Source: an uncultured Eubacteriales bacterium (GTDB taxonomy: Bacteria > Bacillota_A > Clostridia > Christensenellales > Aristaeellaceae). From it: 18,746 nt of DNA. Both the position numbers and the translations under genes were made by a program. The notes below the pieces were generated by a model. The model did no database searches and was not told the DNA's origin. It was given only the letters and a program-made list of their open reading frames with translations. Shown piece by piece: positions 1-7,117 of the stretch; position 1 is the stretch's first letter; every line of letters starts with the position of its first letter. The stretch is from positions 1-18,746 of the forward strand of contig OMRS01000081.1 in assembly GCA_900313545.1 (NCBI GenBank). Direction: 5' to 3'.

Positions 1-435
1 ATGTATTTCATCCTGAACTACACCAAGATCGGCACCTACTGCAACGCCATCGGCAGCAACGAGTTCACGGCCAAGAACATGGGCATCGATGTCAAGAAGT
101 ACAAGCTCATCGGTTTTGCGCTGCTGCACTTCTTTGTGGGCATCATGGCCATCCTGACGGTGTCCTACGGCACCACCATGACCGCTCTGACGGGCATGAG
201 CACCATGAGCCGGAACTTCCAGCCGCTCATGGGCACCTTTTTCGGCGTGGCCTTCAGAAAGTACGGAACGCCGATTACCGCAATCATCATCGGTGAGTTC
301 ATCATCTCGATCATTTTCAACGGATTTGTGGCACTGGGCGCGCCTACCACCATTCAGAACGTGGTGACCGGCGGTGCGCTGCTGGTGATCGTGGCGCTGA
401 CAGCCCGGGGCGGCAAGGGCTCCGTCGTGAAGTAA
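1..435 (+). CDS. Sugar-type ABC transporter permease, C-terminal part (5' end outside window)
   Basis: This is the last 144 residues of an inner-membrane permease of the RbsC/BPD_transp_2 family, which forms the channel of a sugar (or related solute) importer. The segment has the family's typical stretch around residues 11-35 (cytoplasmic loop with IGSNEFTAKNMGID, comparable to the RbsC loop with LGGNEAATRLSGI), followed by hydrophobic helices near residues 36-56, 95-113 and 119-135, ending in a basic tail. A full member is about 310-340 residues, so the ATG at base 1 is probably an internal methionine and the true start lies upstream. The stop at 433-435 is followed at once by AGGAGGGG, the ribosome site of the next gene, so the two are co-transcribed. 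The substrate cannot be read from this fragment. Confidence 0.85.
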   Translation: MYFILNYTKIGTYCNAIGSNEFTAKNMGIDVKKYKLIGFALLHFFVGIMAILTVSYGTTMTALTGMSTMSRNFQPLMGTFFGVAFRKYGTPITAIIIGEFIISIIFNGFVALGAPTTIQNVVTGGALLVIVALTARGGKGSVVK

Positions 436-445
436 GGAGGGGCAG

Positions 446-1945
446 ATGGAAAAGAACATCCTGCTCCGTGCGGAGCATATCGACAAAAAATTCGGCATCA
501 CCCATGCCGTCAATAACGTGTCCCTGACCATCGCGGCCGGGGAAATCCGTGGCCTGATCGGTGAGAACGGCTCCGGAAAGAGCACATTCTCCCAGATGCT
601 GTGCGGTATCTATACCATCGGCGGGGGCACCTTCACCCTGGACGGAAAGGAACTGCATATCCGCAACCAGGTGGAGGCCAACAACGCCGGCGTGTCCATC
701 ATCGTGCAGGAAATGGGAACCCTCTCCGGCCTGACGGTGGCCGAGAACATCTTCCTGGGGCATGAGGATCCCTTTGTGCATCACGGCATCAAGGATTCCC
801 GCAAGATGAACCAGGAGGCCCAGCGCCTGCTCAATGAGTACGGCTTCACCTCCATTCAGGCCTCCAAGATGATCGACCAGTACAATTTCGAGGACCGCAA
901 GCTCATCGAGATTGTCAAGGCGACGTATATGAAGCCCAAGATCCTCATCGTGGACGAAACCACTACGGCCCTGTCCCAGAACGGACGACTGGAACTGTAC
1001 AAGATCATGGACCAGGTCCGTGCGGACGGACGCTCGGTGATCTTCATCAGCCATGACCTGGGCGAGGTGCTGGAGCATACCGATTCCGTGACCATCCTTC
1101 GCGACGGCGAATACATCGACACCGTGCAGACCAAGGATGTGACGGAGGACGACCTCAAGCGCCTGATGGTGGGCCGCGAGATCGGTTCCGCCTATTACCG
1201 CACGGACTACGGTACGCCCATCAGCGATGAGGTGGTTCTCAAGGTGGATTCTGTGACGGTTCCCGGACAGATATACAACATCAGCTTTGAACTGCACCGG
1301 GGCGAAATTCTGGGCTTCGGCGGCCTGTCCGAGTGCGGCATGCACGAGGTGGGCAAGGCGGTCTTCGGTGCATCCTGGGACCGTACCGGCAGCGTGACCC
1401 TGAAGGACGGCACGGCGATCAACAGCATTCCCACGGCCATCAAGCATTCCGTGGCCTATGCCTCCAAGGACCGGGACAATGAATCCATCATCATCAACGA
1501 ATCCATCCGCAACAATGTGGTCCTGCCCTCCCTGGATGACCTCGCCACCAACTATGTGCTGAGCAAAAAGAAGCTGGACAGCTTCGCCAATGAGCATGCC
1601 ACGAGGATGCAGACCAAGATGCAGAACGTGCACCAGTTTATTTCCGACCTTTCAGGCGGAAACAAGCAGAAGGTGGTGCTGGCCCGCTGGCTCGGCAAGG
1701 GCAGTGACATTCTGGTGCTGGACTCTCCCACCCGCGGCATTGACGTCAAGGTCAAGCAGGCCATCTATGCCCTGATGGGAGAACTGAAGGCGGAAGGCAA
1801 GAGCATCATCATGATTTCGGAGGAGATCCCGGAGCTGCTGGGCATGTCGGATCGCATCCTGATCATGAAGGACGGCAGCATCAACGGCGAATTTATGCGC
1901 AGACAGGATCTTACTGAAGAAGATCTGATTGCGAAGATGGTCTGA
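446..1945 (+). CDS. Sugar ABC importer ATPase with two nucleotide-binding domains (RbsA/MglA family)
   Basis: 499 residues, the usual length for the RbsA/MglA/XylG family, which powers sugar import by two permease subunits. The first domain has Walker A GENGSGKST (39-47), a degenerate signature region (about 144-158, where other members also lack LSGGQ), Walker B ILIVDE with D170/E171 and the switch histidine H203. The second domain has a degenerate P-loop region (about 292-300), an intact LSGGN signature (402-406) and a Walker B ending LVLDS, with S427 where the family normally has Glu. Thus only one composite ATP site (Walker A/B of domain 1 with signature of domain 2) looks competent. The ATG at 446 has AGGAGGGG 4 nt upstream. 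It sits between two permease genes, which probably make a heterodimeric channel. The binding protein is presumably upstream of the window. Confidence 0.93.
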   Translation: MEKNILLRAEHIDKKFGITHAVNNVSLTIAAGEIRGLIGENGSGKSTFSQMLCGIYTIGGGTFTLDGKELHIRNQVEANNAGVSIIVQEMGTLSGLTVAENIFLGHEDPFVHHGIKDSRKMNQEAQRLLNEYGFTSIQASKMIDQYNFEDRKLIEIVKATYMKPKILIVDETTTALSQNGRLELYKIMDQVRADGRSVIFISHDLGEVLEHTDSVTILRDGEYIDTVQTKDVTEDDLKRLMVGREIGSAYYRTDYGTPISDEVVLKVDSVTVPGQIYNISFELHRGEILGFGGLSECGMHEVGKAVFGASWDRTGSVTLKDGTAINSIPTAIKHSVAYASKDRDNESIIINESIRNNVVLPSLDDLATNYVLSKKKLDSFANEHATRMQTKMQNVHQFISDLSGGNKQKVVLARWLGKGSDILVLDSPTRGIDVKVKQAIYALMGELKAEGKSIIMISEEIPELLGMSDRILIMKDGSINGEFMRRQDLTEEDLIAKMV

Positions 1946-1958
1946 GGAGGTGTGTGAG

Positions 1959-2927
1959 ATGGAAAAGAGAAATCAGGAAAACAGTCAATCCAAAGTCCTC
2001 GCATTCCTCGGAAGCGACACCTTTAAGGGCCTGCTGCCTTTCATCGGACTTGTGGTGATTGTCGTGGTCATGAATATCCTGACGGAAGGCAAGATCCTGA
2101 CCGCCAAGCGGCTGCGGCTGCTGCTGTCCCAGGTCTACTACCCCATGATCGTGGCTACGGGCGTCTTCTTTATCATGACCCTGGGCTCCATTGACTTTAC
2201 AGAGGGCTCCACCCTGGGCGTGGCGTCCATCGTGGTGAGCTGGCTGTCCTTCTACAGCATTCCCCTGGCGATCGTCGGCGGCATTCTGACCGGTGCGGCA
2301 ATCGGCGCCCTCAACGGCTTCTTCCATGTGAAATTCAAGCTGCAAAGCTTCATCGTCACGATCTGCACCATGTACCTGTTCCGCGGAGTGTGCGCGTATC
2401 TGACCACGGAGACCGCCATTCCGGCCAGCAACACCATCAAGGCGCTGGACCAGGACTGGCTCAAGATCACCATCACCGTTTGCGTGCTGCTGGTGGCATT
2501 CTTCCTGTTCAAGTTCACCCGGATCGGCAACGACGTCAAAGCGGTGGGCTCCGGTGAAACCGCAGCCCGGTTTTCCGGCGTCCGCACGGACATGGTCAAG
2601 TTCCTGGCCTTCGTGTGCGCAGGCGGACTGACGGGTCTGGCGGCCTTTGTCAACGTGATCAAGGTGGGTTCCATTACTTCCACGGCAGGCAACCAGCTGG
2701 AGACGCAGATTCTGATTTCACTGGTGCTGGGAGGACTGCCCATCACGGGTGGCGCCAAGGTACGTTTCTCCAATATCGTGGTGGGTACGCTCATGTACAC
2801 CGTGCTCAACAACGGTCTGGTCATGATGGGCTTTGAATCTGCCACGCAGCAGCTGATCAAGGGAATCATCTTCCTGATCTTTGTCGCACTGACCATTGAC
2901 CGCAAGGCGCTCAAGGTGATCAAGTAA
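1959..2927 (+). CDS. Sugar-type ABC transporter permease (RbsC family)
   Basis: 322 residues, highly hydrophobic, with about 8-10 predicted membrane segments, matching BPD_transp_2 permeases. The cytoplasmic loop GSGETAARFSGVRTD and the following helices ending TIDRKALKVIK are typical of the RbsC type. The start is ATG 1959: TGAGGAGG at 1943-1950 lies 8 nt before it and overlaps the stop region of the ATPase gene. An in-frame TTG at 1929 would add ten residues inside the preceding gene and has no ribosome site. It is the last gene of the importer operon; a terminator follows 44 nt after the stop. Together with the partial permease at the window start it probably forms the membrane part of one transporter. 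Confidence 0.92.
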   Translation: MEKRNQENSQSKVLAFLGSDTFKGLLPFIGLVVIVVVMNILTEGKILTAKRLRLLLSQVYYPMIVATGVFFIMTLGSIDFTEGSTLGVASIVVSWLSFYSIPLAIVGGILTGAAIGALNGFFHVKFKLQSFIVTICTMYLFRGVCAYLTTETAIPASNTIKALDQDWLKITITVCVLLVAFFLFKFTRIGNDVKAVGSGETAARFSGVRTDMVKFLAFVCAGGLTGLAAFVNVIKVGSITSTAGNQLETQILISLVLGGLPITGGAKVRFSNIVVGTLMYTVLNNGLVMMGFESATQQLIKGIIFLIFVALTIDRKALKVIK

Positions 2928-2970
2928 GGCAGAAGGAGACTCTCCCAACTCAATTCGGGTAATCAATCCT

Positions 2971-3007
2971 GACAGGAGCGGACGGAAACGGCCCTCCTGT
3001 CTTTTTT
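2971..3007 (+). terminator. Intrinsic terminator of the importer operon
   Basis: The arms GACAGGAG (2971-2978) and CTCCTGTC (2994-3001) are perfectly complementary, with a 15-nt GC-rich interior that may pair further, followed directly by six T (3002-3007). It lies 44 nt after the permease stop. Confidence 0.85.
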
Positions 3008-3021
3008 GCGGAGAACAGCAT

Positions 3022-3060
3022 TTCCCGAATGCAGCATCCCGGGAAGAAATCCCATTCCCG
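3022..3060 (+). promoter_or_regulatory. Leader with two mutually exclusive hairpins upstream of the secreted-protein gene
   Basis: TTCCCG occurs at 3022-3027 and again at 3055-3060, on either side of CGGGAA at 3040-3045. The middle segment can pair with either copy. The first hairpin gains inner ATG/CAT pairs. No U-run follows, so this is not a plain terminator. Whether it is transcribed is unknown, because no convincing promoter was found between 3008 and 3140. Confidence 0.3.
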
Positions 3061-3154
3061 CATCGTCGTATTGCTGGATCGCGGATGAGCTTCATGAAGA
3101 ACAAACCGTATCGGTCCAGTCTCTGTTTGTTGTTAAAGAAAGGATGGTTTTATA

Positions 3155-4540
3155 ATGAAAAAGTGGATAGCTTTCATGTTGGCGTGCATGCTGTTGCTGG
3201 CCTGCGCTCTGGGCGTGGCCCAGTCGAAGCCGACAGACACCGTGGTGTCTCTGAAATTCAACGAGGAACAGATCAAGGCGCTTGGCACCGAAGAACTGGC
3301 GGGCATGGCGGCTTTCTTTGCCGACAGTGAGGTGGAAGTGCACAGCCAGGATGACCTGGTCATCCTGTCCCTGAAGGCCGGCGGAAAGAAGCTGGGGGAC
3401 ATTGCCCTGCAGCAGAAGGAAGAAGGATTTCTGCTCACCTCCAGCCTGCTGGAGGAGAAGGGCATCCTGATCCCCGTGGAAATGCTGAAGGAGATCATGG
3501 GCAATACGGAGACGGCGTCCAGCCAGATCGCTTCCCTCAACTTCTCCATGGACAATACCACGGCCGCATTGACCGCCAATTCGAAATATGAACAGATCAG
3601 CGTGGATGACCTGCACTGGGAGACTGTGGGAGCCGTTGCTCCCGTGAATGCTGTTCAGATGAACATCACCACCGAAGGACTCGACAAGATCGTTGACGCC
3701 CTTGGCGCGGATTTCAAGGCTGCAAACTTCCCCTTTGAAATGCTCCAAATGAAGGACAAGGACGGCAACACCATGGATGCAGAGACCTTTGTTGCCAGTC
3801 TGAAGGAATTCCTCAGGGACAATCAGCCTGAAAAGGAGCCCCTTCTGGTGATTCAAATGGGCATGGATGAAAAAGGGGAGATGGTTCATGCCTCCGCAAA
3901 TGCGAATGTCCGGGTGGAAAAGAAACTGAAGGCAGCGGAAGGTGAAGAGGCCAAGACCGTCAAGGCCAGTGTCCTCGACTATGCGGTTTACAACGTCATG
4001 ACTTCTGAGGAGGACGAAAGCAGGTACTGGGACGTGATCGTTGGCCAGCAGCTTACAGAGGAATCAGAAGACCTGGATACGGACACCCACTACGTGGAAT
4101 TTGCGTTCTATCCCGAGGACAAGTCCTGCTATATGGAGTTTGGCACAGTGAAGGATGACAACTACACGGCCACCCTTTCCGCGAGTGCTGAATATACTGC
4201 CGCCGAGGATGGGAAATCCTCTTCTCTGCTGGTCAGCGTCAATAGTGTGAACGGAGACGAGGAGACGGAGATTGTCAGCGTCAAGGGAACCGTGACCGCG
4301 AAGGACAACGGAATGACCATCGTGGGAGATGTCTGCATCAACGGGTCCACCGATCCCTTTGTCACCCTGAATGTGGAGCTGAGAGAATGCGAGAAGGTCG
4401 ATGCCCCCGTTGCTGCGCAGGTGATCAATGCGGAGGAACTCAAGAACGAGGAGAAGCGCAATGAACTGACCGAATCCGTGGTCAGGCTCCTGATGATCCA
4501 GCTGCTCAGCGGTGCCGTGGAAGAAGTACCGGCTGCCTGA
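3155..4540 (+). CDS. Acidic exported protein of unknown function
   Basis: 461 residues, family not recognised. The N-terminus MKKWIAFMLACMLLLACALGVAQS is a clear export signal: two lysines, a hydrophobic core and a small-residue region. Cleavage could be by signal peptidase I near residue 22-24. LLAC at about 14-17 weakly resembles a lipobox, so a lipoprotein is possible. The mature part is very acidic (many Asp and Glu) with alternating polar and hydrophobic residues suggesting beta-rich structure, and has no other membrane segment until a short hydrophobic stretch near the C-terminus (about 445-455). No catalytic motif is seen. AAAGAAAGGA (3135-3144) is the ribosome site. The gene is monocistronic, with terminators on both sides. 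It may be a cell-surface or extracellular protein; no link to the upstream importer is shown beyond adjacency. Confidence 0.85.
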   Translation: MKKWIAFMLACMLLLACALGVAQSKPTDTVVSLKFNEEQIKALGTEELAGMAAFFADSEVEVHSQDDLVILSLKAGGKKLGDIALQQKEEGFLLTSSLLEEKGILIPVEMLKEIMGNTETASSQIASLNFSMDNTTAALTANSKYEQISVDDLHWETVGAVAPVNAVQMNITTEGLDKIVDALGADFKAANFPFEMLQMKDKDGNTMDAETFVASLKEFLRDNQPEKEPLLVIQMGMDEKGEMVHASANANVRVEKKLKAAEGEEAKTVKASVLDYAVYNVMTSEEDESRYWDVIVGQQLTEESEDLDTDTHYVEFAFYPEDKSCYMEFGTVKDDNYTATLSASAEYTAAEDGKSSSLLVSVNSVNGDEETEIVSVKGTVTAKDNGMTIVGDVCINGSTDPFVTLNVELRECEKVDAPVAAQVINAEELKNEEKRNELTESVVRLLMIQLLSGAVEEVPAA

Positions 4541-4562
4541 CGGGCACAATATCAAATCCCAT

Positions 4563-4593
4563 GCAGGGACCGATAACGGTCCCTGCTTTTTTT
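4563..4593 (+). terminator. Strong intrinsic terminator after the secreted-protein gene
   Basis: A perfect 10-bp stem GCAGGGACCG (4563-4572) / CGGTCCCTGC (4577-4586) with an ATAA loop, followed by seven T (4587-4593), starts 22 nt after the stop codon. Confidence 0.95.
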
Positions 4594-5144
4594 CGTCCCG
4601 GGAAACCATGGAAACCTGAAGATATTTATAAATATTATCTCGCAATCCCTTGGGGGATGACCGAACCGGGTTTGAAGACGCTGAGTGACCTTCAGCATGT
4701 GATTCCGGGAGCGCGAAAACACGAACCATGGTAGCCATCGACCGATCGTAAACATGCTCCTCTCCGATCTGCCCAGGCAGGGGAGAACCGGATTCCCGTC
4801 CCGGAACCGGTGGTCTTCCCCTGCGTGACAGAAGGGAGAGGAGGCCGGAAAGCGTGTCGCCGGGGGACGCTGTGTCTTTTCCGGAACCATGCATTCCGTT
4901 CAGTTTGCCCCCTGCGCACCATTCAAAGGATGTCGAGTTCCCGTCTCAAAGTGCAGCAGGTGACCCGGGTCTTCCTGTCTCCATGCTCCCGGGAATCAGC
5001 CGGCTTGCTACTGCCGGTGCACGGGAGGAGAGCGGTGCGGGAATGATCCGGGCTGACCGGTCCGGCGCCGCCCTCCGGGAGATGTCCCGCCGCTGTTGTT
5101 GTCAGGTGGCGCCCTCCTCGAGGCGTGCCGGAGCGCGGGGGCGC
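4594..5144. other. Gene-free stretch between two convergent terminators
   Basis: About 550 bp in which I see no credible coding region. Open frames on either strand run into the flanking terminators or the secreted-protein gene, lack ribosome sites and resemble nothing known. It contains a 14-bp AT-rich palindrome (4622-4635), three copies of GAACCGG (4663-4669, 4785-4791, 4804-4810), a possible short hairpin with TCTCC and CTGCC pairing to GGCAG and GGAGA near 4760-4786, and AACCATGG at 4604-4611 and 4724-4731. None fits a known RNA family. It may be a decayed gene, a non-coding RNA or spacer. Confidence 0.5.
4622..4635. repeat. AT-rich perfect palindrome
   Basis: ATATTTATAAATAT is its own reverse complement and stands out in an otherwise GC-rich stretch. 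It may be a protein-binding site or chance; no gene start is near it. Confidence 0.45.
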
Positions 5145-5184
5145 AAAAAGGCCGCAAAGCCGGGTTTTTCCGGGCTTTGCGGCC
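5145..5184 (-). terminator. Intrinsic terminator of the ABC exporter operon
   Basis: On the minus strand, GGCCGCAAAGCC (5184-5173) pairs perfectly with GGCTTTGCGGCC (5161-5150), and five U (5149-5145) follow. It begins 13 nt after the stop of the exporter gene and faces the + strand terminator about 550 bp away. Confidence 0.9.
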
Positions 5185-5197
5185 TGAAGAAAACGGA

Positions 5198-7117
5198 TTA
5201 TTCGAGTTCGAAGGCGCCGGTGTACAGCTGATAGTACTGCCCCTTTTCAGCGAGCAGCTGTTCATGCGTGCCGCGCTCGATGATGCGGCCGTGGTCCAGC
5301 ACCATGATCACATTGGCGTTTTTGACTGTGGAAAGGCGGTGGGCGATGACGAAGACCGTCCTGCCCTCCATCAGCTTGTCCATGCCCCGCTGCACGATCT
5401 GCTCGGTGTGGGTGTCGATGGAGGAGGTGGCTTCATCCATGATCATGACCGGCGGGTCGGCGACCGCAGCCCGGGCGATGGCCAGCAGCTGCCGCTGACC
5501 CTGGGAGAGGTTGTCCCCGTTGTTGGTCAGGAGGGTCTGGTAGCCCTCTGGCAGCCGGGTGATGAAGTCATCCGCGCCGACCAGGCGGGCGGCACCGATG
5601 CACTCCTCATCCGTCGCGTCCAGACGCCCGTAGCGGATGTTGTCCATCACCGTTCCTGTGAAGAGGTTGGTCTCCTGGAGCACCAGGGCCATGGAACGGC
5701 GCAGGTCGGATTTGCGGATCTTGTTGATGTTGATGCCATCGTAGCGGATCTTCCCGTCCTCGATGTCATAGAAGCGGTTGAGCAGGTTGGTGATGGTGGT
5801 TTTGCCGGCACCCGTGGCGCCCACGAAGGCCACCTTATGGCCGGGCTTGGCATAGAGCGTGATATTGTGGAGGATGGGCTTGCCCTCTTCATAGGCAAAG
5901 TCCACATCCAGCAGCCTGACATCGCCCTGCAGGGGCGTGTAGGTCATGGTTCCGTCGTGATGGGGGTGCCGCCAGGCCCAGTGAGCGGTGCGGTCCGTCG
6001 TTTCCTCCACGATGCCGCCGGGCAGGAACCGGGCGTTGACCAGCGTGACATATCCGTCGTCCGACTCCGGAGCCTCATCGATCATTTCAAAGACCCGGCT
6101 GGCGCCGGCGATCGCCATGGTGACGGAGTTGATCTGCTGGGCGAGCTGGTTGACATTGCCGGTGAACTGCTTGGCCATGCCCAGGAAGGGAATGACGATA
6201 TCGATGCTCAGGGCCGTGACTGTTCCGGTGAACAGGCAGGACAGCGCCAGGTTGGGAATGCGGGTGAGCAGGATCACGCCGCCCGTGACGGCAATGAGGG
6301 TATAGAGCACATTGCCGATGTTCATGATGATGGGGCCCAGGATGTTGGCATAGGCGTTGGCGCGGGAATTGTCATGGCACAGCTCCTCATTGAGGGCATT
6401 GAAGTCCTGGCTGCAGGCGGCCTCGTGGTTGAAGACCTTGACCACCTTCTGTCCGCTCATCATCTCCTGGATGAAGCCTTCCAGATGTCCCAGGGATTTC
6501 TGCTGGCGGATGAAGTAACGGGCGGAGCCGCCGCCCACCAGTGCGGTGGTCAGGAAGATGGCCAGGATGCCCAGGAAGACCACCAGGGTGAGCCAGACGC
6601 TGTAGTAAAGCATGATGAAGCACACGGAGAGGATGAGCACCCCGGTCTGCAGCGTGGTGGGCAGGGCCTGGGAGACCAGCTGGCGCAGGGTATCGATGTC
6701 ATTGGTGTAATGACTCATGATGTCGCCGTGCTTGTGGGTGTCAAAATACCGGACGGGAAGGTCCTGCATGCGCTCAAACATCGTGCGGCGCATCCGGTCC
6801 AGGAAGCCCTGGGTGATATAGGCCATGAGCTGGGTATAGGCGATGATGGACCCGATGGACAGGAGATAGAGCACGCCCAGGATCACGACCTTGGGCAGGA
6901 TCACGGCACTGGCCGCGGACCAGTCTCCGCTTGAGACAAAGGTTCCGATGTCGGCAAGCACCTTCTGCTGGAATACCGCCGGAAGCGCGCTGACCAGGGA
7001 GGAAAACAGGATGCAGGCGCCGGTGACGGGGAGAAGGACGGGATAGGCGTGATACAGCATCCCCAGCAGCCGGCGCAGGACGGAAAAGTCGATCCGGCGC
7101 GGTTTGGATTTCATCAT
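5198..7117 (-). CDS. ABC exporter half-transporter, subunit with intact catalytic Walker B (TM288-like)
   Basis: 639 residues: an N-terminal six-helix exporter domain (about 20-340) and a C-terminal ATPase domain (about 400-639). Walker A is GATGAGKTT (433-441), Q-loop VLQET (479-483), signature LSQGQ (537-541, non-canonical Gln in place of Gly), Walker B MIMDE with D561/E562, and switch histidine H593. A 35-50 residue insert (about 350-398, with WAWRHPHHDG) sits between the domains, as I recall in other Firmicutes members. Intact Glu and His plus an odd signature match the TM288/LmrD type of heterodimeric exporter subunit. ATG 7117 overlaps the upstream partner's stop by 4 nt (ATGA), and GGGAGGTG lies 8 nt upstream. 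The substrate is unknown; such exporters move drugs, peptides or lipids. Confidence 0.93.
   Translation of the reverse strand: MMKSKPRRIDFSVLRRLLGMLYHAYPVLLPVTGACILFSSLVSALPAVFQQKVLADIGTFVSSGDWSAASAVILPKVVILGVLYLLSIGSIIAYTQLMAYITQGFLDRMRRTMFERMQDLPVRYFDTHKHGDIMSHYTNDIDTLRQLVSQALPTTLQTGVLILSVCFIMLYYSVWLTLVVFLGILAIFLTTALVGGGSARYFIRQQKSLGHLEGFIQEMMSGQKVVKVFNHEAACSQDFNALNEELCHDNSRANAYANILGPIIMNIGNVLYTLIAVTGGVILLTRIPNLALSCLFTGTVTALSIDIVIPFLGMAKQFTGNVNQLAQQINSVTMAIAGASRVFEMIDEAPESDDGYVTLVNARFLPGGIVEETTDRTAHWAWRHPHHDGTMTYTPLQGDVRLLDVDFAYEEGKPILHNITLYAKPGHKVAFVGATGAGKTTITNLLNRFYDIEDGKIRYDGININKIRKSDLRRSMALVLQETNLFTGTVMDNIRYGRLDATDEECIGAARLVGADDFITRLPEGYQTLLTNNGDNLSQGQRQLLAIARAAVADPPVMIMDEATSSIDTHTEQIVQRGMDKLMEGRTVFVIAHRLSTVKNANVIMVLDHGRIIERGTHEQLLAEKGQYYQLYTGAFELE

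Noticed and set aside
344..1633. Long open frame antisense to the sugar ATPase
   Set aside because: The plus strand has all ATPase motifs; the antisense frame is an artefact of GC-rich third positions and has no ribosome site.
3127..3156. TTGTTG-N18-TATAAT promoter look-alike
   Set aside because: The TATAAT overlaps the start codon, so transcription would begin after the ATG; the site is better explained by the ribosome binding region and start.
4552..4890. 112-codon minus-strand frame in the convergent gap
   Set aside because: It runs through the strong terminator at 4563-4593, has no ribosome site and no similarity I can recognise.
5096..6934. Long open frame opposite the TM288-like exporter gene
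   Set aside because: It runs through the exporter's terminator and its Asp/Gly/His/Val-rich composition is typical of an antisense shadow; the exporter motifs are on the minus strand.
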